Positions 58,640-64,000 of a stretch of DNA of 64,000 bases are shown piece after piece (position 1 is the stretch's first letter; the number at the start of each line of letters is the position of its first letter). Both the position numbers and the translations under genes were made by a program. The stretch is from Melastoma dodecandrum (Eukaryota; Streptophyta; Magnoliopsida; Myrtales; Melastomataceae). The notes beneath the pieces were generated by a model. The model saw nothing but the letters and a program-made list of their open reading frames with translations. It searched no databases and was not told the DNA's origin. The stretch lies in contig JARUPY010000085.1 of the NCBI GenBank assembly GCA_029817715.1, positions 1 through 64,000 of the forward strand, written 5' to 3'.

Positions 58640-60823
58640 TGTTGGATCGTTCAGGAACACTAAGAGGGGGGTGAATTAGTGTTTATAACTTTTTCGCCCT
58701 TTCTCAGTGTCGGCGGAAGCGTACTGTATCACAGCAGAACGTTTCTCAGAATGAGAACTGCTTTGCTGTAACCGTTACGACTTAATCGTTGGATTCTCGT
58801 ACTAGTATTTACGCGATCGTAAGGGACACAGTAGTTTATAGTGGTTCGGCCTTAATCGACCTACATCCACTTTCCACCGTAGAGGTGATTCCACTATTTG
58901 AAAATAATGGGTACAAAGAGCCCTTGCACTAGGCGTAAGTTTTTCTCACAAAGTGAGATTTAGAATCCCGTACAACAGATGATCACTCCTGGCAACGGTC
59001 AGCTCCTCACACAGTGGACGTCTGCTCTTGTTCAGTAGAATGATGCTCACGCTCAGCAGTTGATTGCTCAAAGGATTCGCAGACAGCTCGTTGTCGCTTA
59101 ATATAAACCTGACTATCAAAGCAGAGAGACAACGTTGTGTTAGTATATAAATCCTCACAGATAATTCCTTACAGTGAAGAATGGCTTCTCAGAGGGCAGC
59201 CCGTTTCTGCTTCACAGCGAAGGAATGCTTCGGCACTTGTTTGCTCAGAAGAGGATTTCCACAAAGATTTCGTCCCTTCTCAGGATGATCCTGTCTATAA
59301 GCGCAAGAGAGACAACCACAAAGTTGATCAAATAGATAACCACAAAGATCACGAAGAGAAGAACCACAAAGACCACAAAGAGAACCACAAAGACCACAAA
59401 GAGAACCACAAAGACCACTTAGAAGGTATTCGTCCTACACTCAGTTCGGACGTGCACGGTTACCACAGCCGTGACTCACTGCACTGCACACCCAGTGCCT
59501 AGGGTGGAATTTTCCGATCCATTGGCTTCCACGCAACCTGCTTTACTAACCCTCTGTATCAGGCGTTCAAGACTTCTGCACAGCACCCCTGTGCTCGGGA
59601 GGAACTCTTTCCACTCCGGCGGCGTTCCCAACTCCTGCTCTACCCTGCAGGCACGAGACTTCTGGCGCGCACCCGCAAGTGCGTGTCTAACTGCTCAAAC
59701 TCTGTAGGCTCGAGACTTCCCTGCAAAAAGACACGACAAGAACGGCTTCTTGCCGATGGGTCAGTAACCGGTTACTGCAATCAGCACAGGTATTCACTTA
59801 GCTTCCCTCAGACGATTCGCCGGCTGCTCGTTGAACGCACCGAGGACACCTAGTCCCTCTCACGACGATCAAGGAATCTGAACTCAGCCCCTTGATACCC
59901 TCGCACGCAGTTTGCGAGCAATAAGAACCAGGAGACACTTAGCACCTTCCGCTCTCCGTCGACCACTTAGACCACTCAGACCACTCAGCCACTCAGCCCA
60001 CTTAGAAATCGTTCGAAAACGTTGTAGGATTATGTGAGGGTCGTCTGGTATAAAAAGGAACGAAACAAATAATCGATTTCCCAAAAACGAATAATTTGTT
60101 TCCTAAAATCAGAATACAGGAAGCTGTAATCGTGGATCAGCAACAGGATGCTCAACGGTCATAATGACCAAGAAGGGAAGGAAATCTTTGATGATATTCC
60201 TTGCACGTATAATCTTATCAGATTAAATAATGATTATCAGAATCAGATAATATATTTAATTATTAAATATAATTAGACTGCAATAAGCAAATCTGGAATA
60301 ATAATTATTCTTTCATCAGAGCAATAACGCAGAATAGTTTTGCTGTAATGCAGCAAGGTCTTTCTTAAGTGTAACGACACATTGCTTAGGTTGCAGCGTA
60401 ACATTGCTGCAGGATATCCAAGAAATATTTTGTTTCCAAAATTAAACTTGGAAAGCTAATCTCGCAATATTTAAATGCCTAAACATTTATAATGAGATCA
60501 TTAAGCTAGATTACATGAACTTGGACACTCAGACGAATATTTTGAATTAGCCCAAAATAAAATGTGAATATTAGAAAATATGTTTCCATATTTTCAATGT
60601 TTGTGCATAAAATCACAGTAACATTTTACTGTAACGAAGCAAACTGTAATTGTTGCTTGCTGTGATTCAGCAACACATTTCTCAAGCTCATCACTAAGAA
60701 TAAGCGAAGTGTTTCAGCGACTAGCTTCTCAAGCTCATCATCAAAACCAGGACTAACACAACCTCAGTTTATCTGCATAGAAGGCTTCTGGTATCCATCC
60801 ATCATCAAGCAATCGTTAGAACA
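58640..60823 (-). mobile_element. Probable solo LTR of a Sirevirus-type element
   Basis: Begins tgttggatcgttcagg and soon reads actaagaggggggtgaatta, the reverse complement of the end of the intact Sirevirus LTR (taattcaccccccctcttag). It ends ...aatcgttagaaca, the reverse complement of a TGTT start. No internal region follows on either side. The flanks (caacc and aaccc) are not a clean duplication. Size, about 2.2 kb, fits a Sirevirus LTR, but the body differs from the intact element, so it belongs to another family. Confidence 0.65.
59338..59419. repeat. Short tandem repeat inside the solo LTR
   Basis: About four copies of a 21-bp unit (aaccacaaagaccacaaaga and one more base), the first imperfect. 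Confidence 0.85.
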
Positions 60824-61479
60824 AACCCCCCATATGGTCTTTCCAATGTACTGTGAAAAGAAAAATACGACAAATAAACGAATGAAAAATGCAAGACAAA
60901 CTCGCCTCGGCCGTAGGGGTTAGGGCTACGTCTTTCCTATACGCATATGATGGCCACAACTTGGGAGAGAGAAAAACCACCTTGTCCGAATTTCAAGTTA
61001 CGTTACAAAGAATTTTCTCTTGTTGTACCAAATCATGCTTTCATCCTTTTCTTCACTTCTTTTTTCTCTCTCCCTAGAGCCTTGTTTTTCTTCTCCTATC
61101 GTTCCTTCGTGTCCTACCCTTCTTACGACCTTGTAGGTGTTTATTTGTCCCCCTTTTATCTCATATGATTTCCTTCACAAATATTTTTTTTTATGTAATT
61201 TTACTAGATTTTTTAGATGATATAATTTATTTTTATTTAGAAGAAGTAGGTATCAACAGTCACAAATGAAATTCACTTAATTATCAAGAATAAAAGTTTT
61301 CTTTTGACAACCTTGCTTGGATAAGAAATTTCCAGATCGTTGTATTATTGTTGAAAACAAAATTAAGAAAATGATTATTGCCCTTCTTTACGAGGAAATC
61401 GTAATACGATGTTCGAAAAAGAATTAATGATAACATATTTTTTGAGAAAGAATTTAATGGGTAATGAGGTTGCATCTAG
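60824..61479. other. Spacer, no gene recognised
   Basis: AT-rich, with short ORFs only. Confidence 0.4.
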
Positions 61480-61860
61480 ATAACTAGAAACAGTGTCACA
61501 TTTGGAGAAATATTTAACCGAAAAGAACCAAAATGTGGTATCCCGCTTGTTTCTAACGCTTAACCGAAAGTTGGTGAAGAGTGGCGTCACATTTGTTTCT
61601 GACGCTTAACCGAAAGATAGTGCCGCATTTGATAAAACACTTAATCAAAGAGTACTAAAACGCAGTGTCACGTTTATTCGTAACCCTTAATTGAAAGGTG
61701 GTATCACATTTGTTTCTAACGCTTAATTGATAGGTGATGTCATGTTTAATAAAACATTTAACCAAATATTACCAAAAAGCGGTGTCACATTTATTTATAA
61801 TTCTTAACCAAATTGAGAATGATGCCACATTTGTTTCTAATACTTAACCCGATTTATGAG
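61480..61860. repeat. Degenerate tandem array with a TCACATTTGTTTCTAACGCT core
   Basis: About eight imperfect copies of a unit containing gtcacatttgtttctaacgc and ttaaccgaaag, at 40-60 bp spacing. Every second or third copy has a variant in which aaaaca replaces the tttcta block (cattt-gataaaacactta). The array is non-coding. It could be a decayed satellite or the subterminal repeats of a DNA transposon. Confidence 0.6.
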
Positions 61861-62756
61861 AATATGTAGCTTGAAGGATCGGGAATGACGTCATATCATA
61901 AAAGGTGCTTTGCATTCGTGAAGAGAAACATACCTTATCATGAGGGTGTTGATTTTGTTTAGATCTTGAAGTAGTGGAACAACTTGAGTTTACTTACATT
62001 TCCCATGAGCGGTTCCTGTTAAACCTACTTATTAAGGTTGATATGACTGCAATATGTTTTATATGCACGTAAAGAAATTCTATTTTTGAAAAAGAGGAAG
62101 CCATGTGTAATAGAGAATAAAGGAAGGTTTTTCTTACATCTCTCAATACTCACTCAAATATTTTTTTGTGCTATCAGAGTGGAAATTTCAGTTCCTTTGA
62201 AATGAATATGTTGGTGCTAGTCGAAAGAGACTTAATTTTGGTTGTAATGTTGGCTTGGTATAAGACAATATTTTATAAAAGACTCAACCTATTTAACAAA
62301 AAAAAATCAAAGAATCTCATTAAAGAATACTCAAAATGTGAGAGCGTCACCTCTAAGTGTGATTCTATCTATGTGGACTTGCTCAACATCACAATACTTG
62401 AAGGAAATAGACATGAACTTGGTATATGAGAGTAAGAGTATGATGGTAGGATAAAGTTGAGAAATGTTCTTGAATAATTATTTTCTCTTTTTTTTCCACA
62501 GGAAAATGCGACTTTTTAACTAGAAGTGATTGCCCCAAACTGACCATCAGTTATAATCGGGATTTTTATTTTAGTGGGGTCTAAAACTTTTGTCCCTTAT
62601 AATCGGGATTTTTATTTGTCCATCTATGGGTACAACAACACCATCGTGAATAGTAATGAGTAACATTTCATCAATATTTTGATTCATTCTAATGAAGACA
62701 CAATGACGAAATAACACAAAAGGGGAAAAACTTCATTTCTATTCTAAATGATCCTT
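61861..62756. other. Spacer, no gene recognised
   Basis: Contains a short direct repeat (ataatcgggatttttattt at about 62553 and 62600). No gene is recognised. Confidence 0.4.
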
Positions 62757-62990
62757 TCATATAAATGAAATTATATGACCAGACCTCATTTCTATTATAA
62801 AGAAAATAAATCAAGTGAACTCACTTGTTTTTCCATATATTTGATAAGAGCATGAACACCCTTATGTAACAGATAAAAAACAAGAGTACCAAAATATTAA
62901 TTCACTTTTCATATAAATAAAGTTACAAAAGGAAACTTTCCACTCTAAAGAAAACAAATTGCACGAACTCACTTGGTTATGTGTTTATAT
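62757..62990. repeat. Diverged direct repeat, period about 152 bp
   Basis: ttcatataaatgaaatta to gtgaactcacttgttttt (62757-62835) recurs as ttcatataaataaagtta to cgaactcacttggttatg (62909-62985). A third weaker copy may follow to about 63150. Confidence 0.5.
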
Positions 62991-63523
62991 GATAGGCAAA
63001 CCTTTCGATAAATACATGACCACGATGGCAATTTCGTCAATCTTTTAATTCCATCATACAAATATGGCATGAAATGAAAGGGTGTATTATTCTAATATTA
63101 AGACTTTCTCTACAAAAATAAAATACATTAGCTTACTTATTTTTCCTAGTGTTTAGCGTATTAGGTACAAGAGCATCCGACGCAGACAACGAAAGGCGTA
63201 AGTGGTAGGCGGAAAAGCACCAAACAATCATGAAGAAGCCTTCTTTGTCGGGAAAAGAACGATTTACATGAAAGAACGTCGTCCTTGTGCACATTTTTTA
63301 TTGAAAATATGTTAGTTGGAAAGCCGTCATCCTTGTGCACCTTCATTTGTCTTGTTGACAGTGGCCCACAACGGAAAATATCTTGATTATAAATGATTTG
63401 ATTACGATTATTCGGTACTGACGTAAATTCTCGACCTTTGACCACTGTACCAACTGCCATGAAAATTCGAATATTTTCATTTGTAAATATGCGTTTTCCA
63501 TTTATTTTAATACATTATATGAA
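62991..63523. other. 3' flank of the monooxygenase gene
   Basis: AT-rich sequence downstream of the minus-strand gene that starts at 63524. It likely includes that gene's 3' UTR; no other gene is recognised. Confidence 0.4.
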
Positions 63524-64000
63524 CTAATCGCGGCCATGTCCTTTAAAGTTGAGAGCTTTGCAGTCATATTTAATCACGTGACCAATCAATTTCTTATATC
63601 CAACCATGTAGAACGCCATCCTCAGCGACTTGGTCAACCAATTTGTCCCACTGCCCTGCACCCATCCGGACACGTAAGACGCAGTAATCACGGCGGCCGC
63701 ACGACATCTCCTCTCCTTGACGTACCCCCTCAGCGCTAGCCCGACTTTCTTCCCGTCCAGCTTCCCCGGGGCTGCTACCGTGTACCCAATATGCCGGCCC
63801 AGGACGACTGCGTCCTCCAGCGCGAGTCCCCCTCCCTGACCCAGGTCCGGTGTCATGGGGTGCATCGCGTCCCCTGCCACTGTCACATTGCCAGCAGCCA
63901 GCTTACCAAAGAGCATGTCCCAGGGGTACCTGAAGACTAGTGGCGCCCATGACAAGGTCGTGAGGTCGGCACGGTCCACGACCTCGTGGTATATCTTAGG
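63524..64000 (-). CDS. FAD-dependent monooxygenase, C-terminal part
   Basis: The 3' end of a flavin monooxygenase gene; its 5' part lies beyond the window, and the frame is open to base 64000. The visible 158 or so residues include the FAD-binding GD motif in the form VAGDAMHPMTPDLGQGGGLA and then LEDAVVLGRHI. They continue through an alpha-helical tail (YVKERRCRAAAVITASYVSG, then WVQGSG) to a stop at 63524. This arrangement is typical of plant monooxygenases of the MO1/CTF2 and zeaxanthin-epoxidase-like group (aromatic-ring hydroxylase fold). Substrate cannot be told from this part. No disabling lesion is seen. Confidence 0.85.
   Translation of the reverse strand, partial: PKIYHEVVDRADLTTLSWAPLVFRYPWDMLFGKLAAGNVTVAGDAMHPMTPDLGQGGGLALEDAVVLGRHIGYTVAAPGKLDGKKVGLALRGYVKERRCRAAAVITASYVSGWVQGSGTNWLTKSLRMAFYMVGYKKLIGHVIKYDCKALNFKGHGRD

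Noticed and set aside
59137..59502. ORF with His/Lys/Asp-rich repeats as a histidine-rich protein
   Set aside because: The repeat is a translated 21-bp tandem repeat within the solo LTR, with no start context or domain.

Overview
The window looks like nuclear DNA of a dicot plant. It has intron-rich plant genes (a class II cellulose synthase with 14 exons, a citrate-binding protein, a small plant-specific protein), Copia-type LTR retrotransposons primed by initiator tRNA-Met, a piece of plastid rps8, and AT-rich spacers with microsatellites. The species cannot be fixed from sequence alone.

Layout. 1-6.8 kb: a foldback element made of GTCGG/CCGAC hairpins (1108-1632), then a decayed Copia element on the minus strand with LTRs and a 5-bp target duplication (1905-6771). 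7-13.6 kb: spacer with a diverged direct repeat and no gene I recognise. 14.3-19.1 kb: an intact CESA6-clade cellulose synthase gene. I assembled 14 exons in frame into 1102 residues; one intron has a GC donor. 21.7-24.1 kb: a patchwork of a CESA exon fragment, a plastid rps8 fragment, a small basic-protein gene and a tRNA-like relic. 24.7-28.8 kb (minus): an RBM39/CC1-like splicing-factor gene with several disabling lesions, read as a pseudogene. 30.3-33.3 kb: an LTR element with perfect 5-bp target duplications whose interior carries intronless Tudor-SN coding sequence, i.e. a captured host mRNA. 35.0-37.5 kb (minus): a three-exon conserved plant gene. 39.4-43.1 kb: a 1.1-kb direct duplication; the first copy holds the 3' exon of an intact citrate-binding-protein gene, the second a truncated copy. 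43.5-55.0 kb: a young 11.5-kb Sirevirus-type Copia element with an intact 1381-residue gag-pol and a frameshifted envelope-like ORF. A small deleted Copia element follows 120 bp downstream (55.1-57.6 kb). 58.6-60.8 kb: a probable Sirevirus-type solo LTR. 61.5-63.0 kb: degenerate tandem repeats. 63.5-64.0 kb: the C-terminal end of an FAD-dependent monooxygenase gene running off the window.

The host genes do not form a functional cluster. The window is best read as ordinary plant genes in a retrotransposon-rich stretch, with several examples of duplicate or captured gene sequence (CESA fragment, Tudor-SN retrocopy, truncated citrate-binding copy, RBM39 relic).
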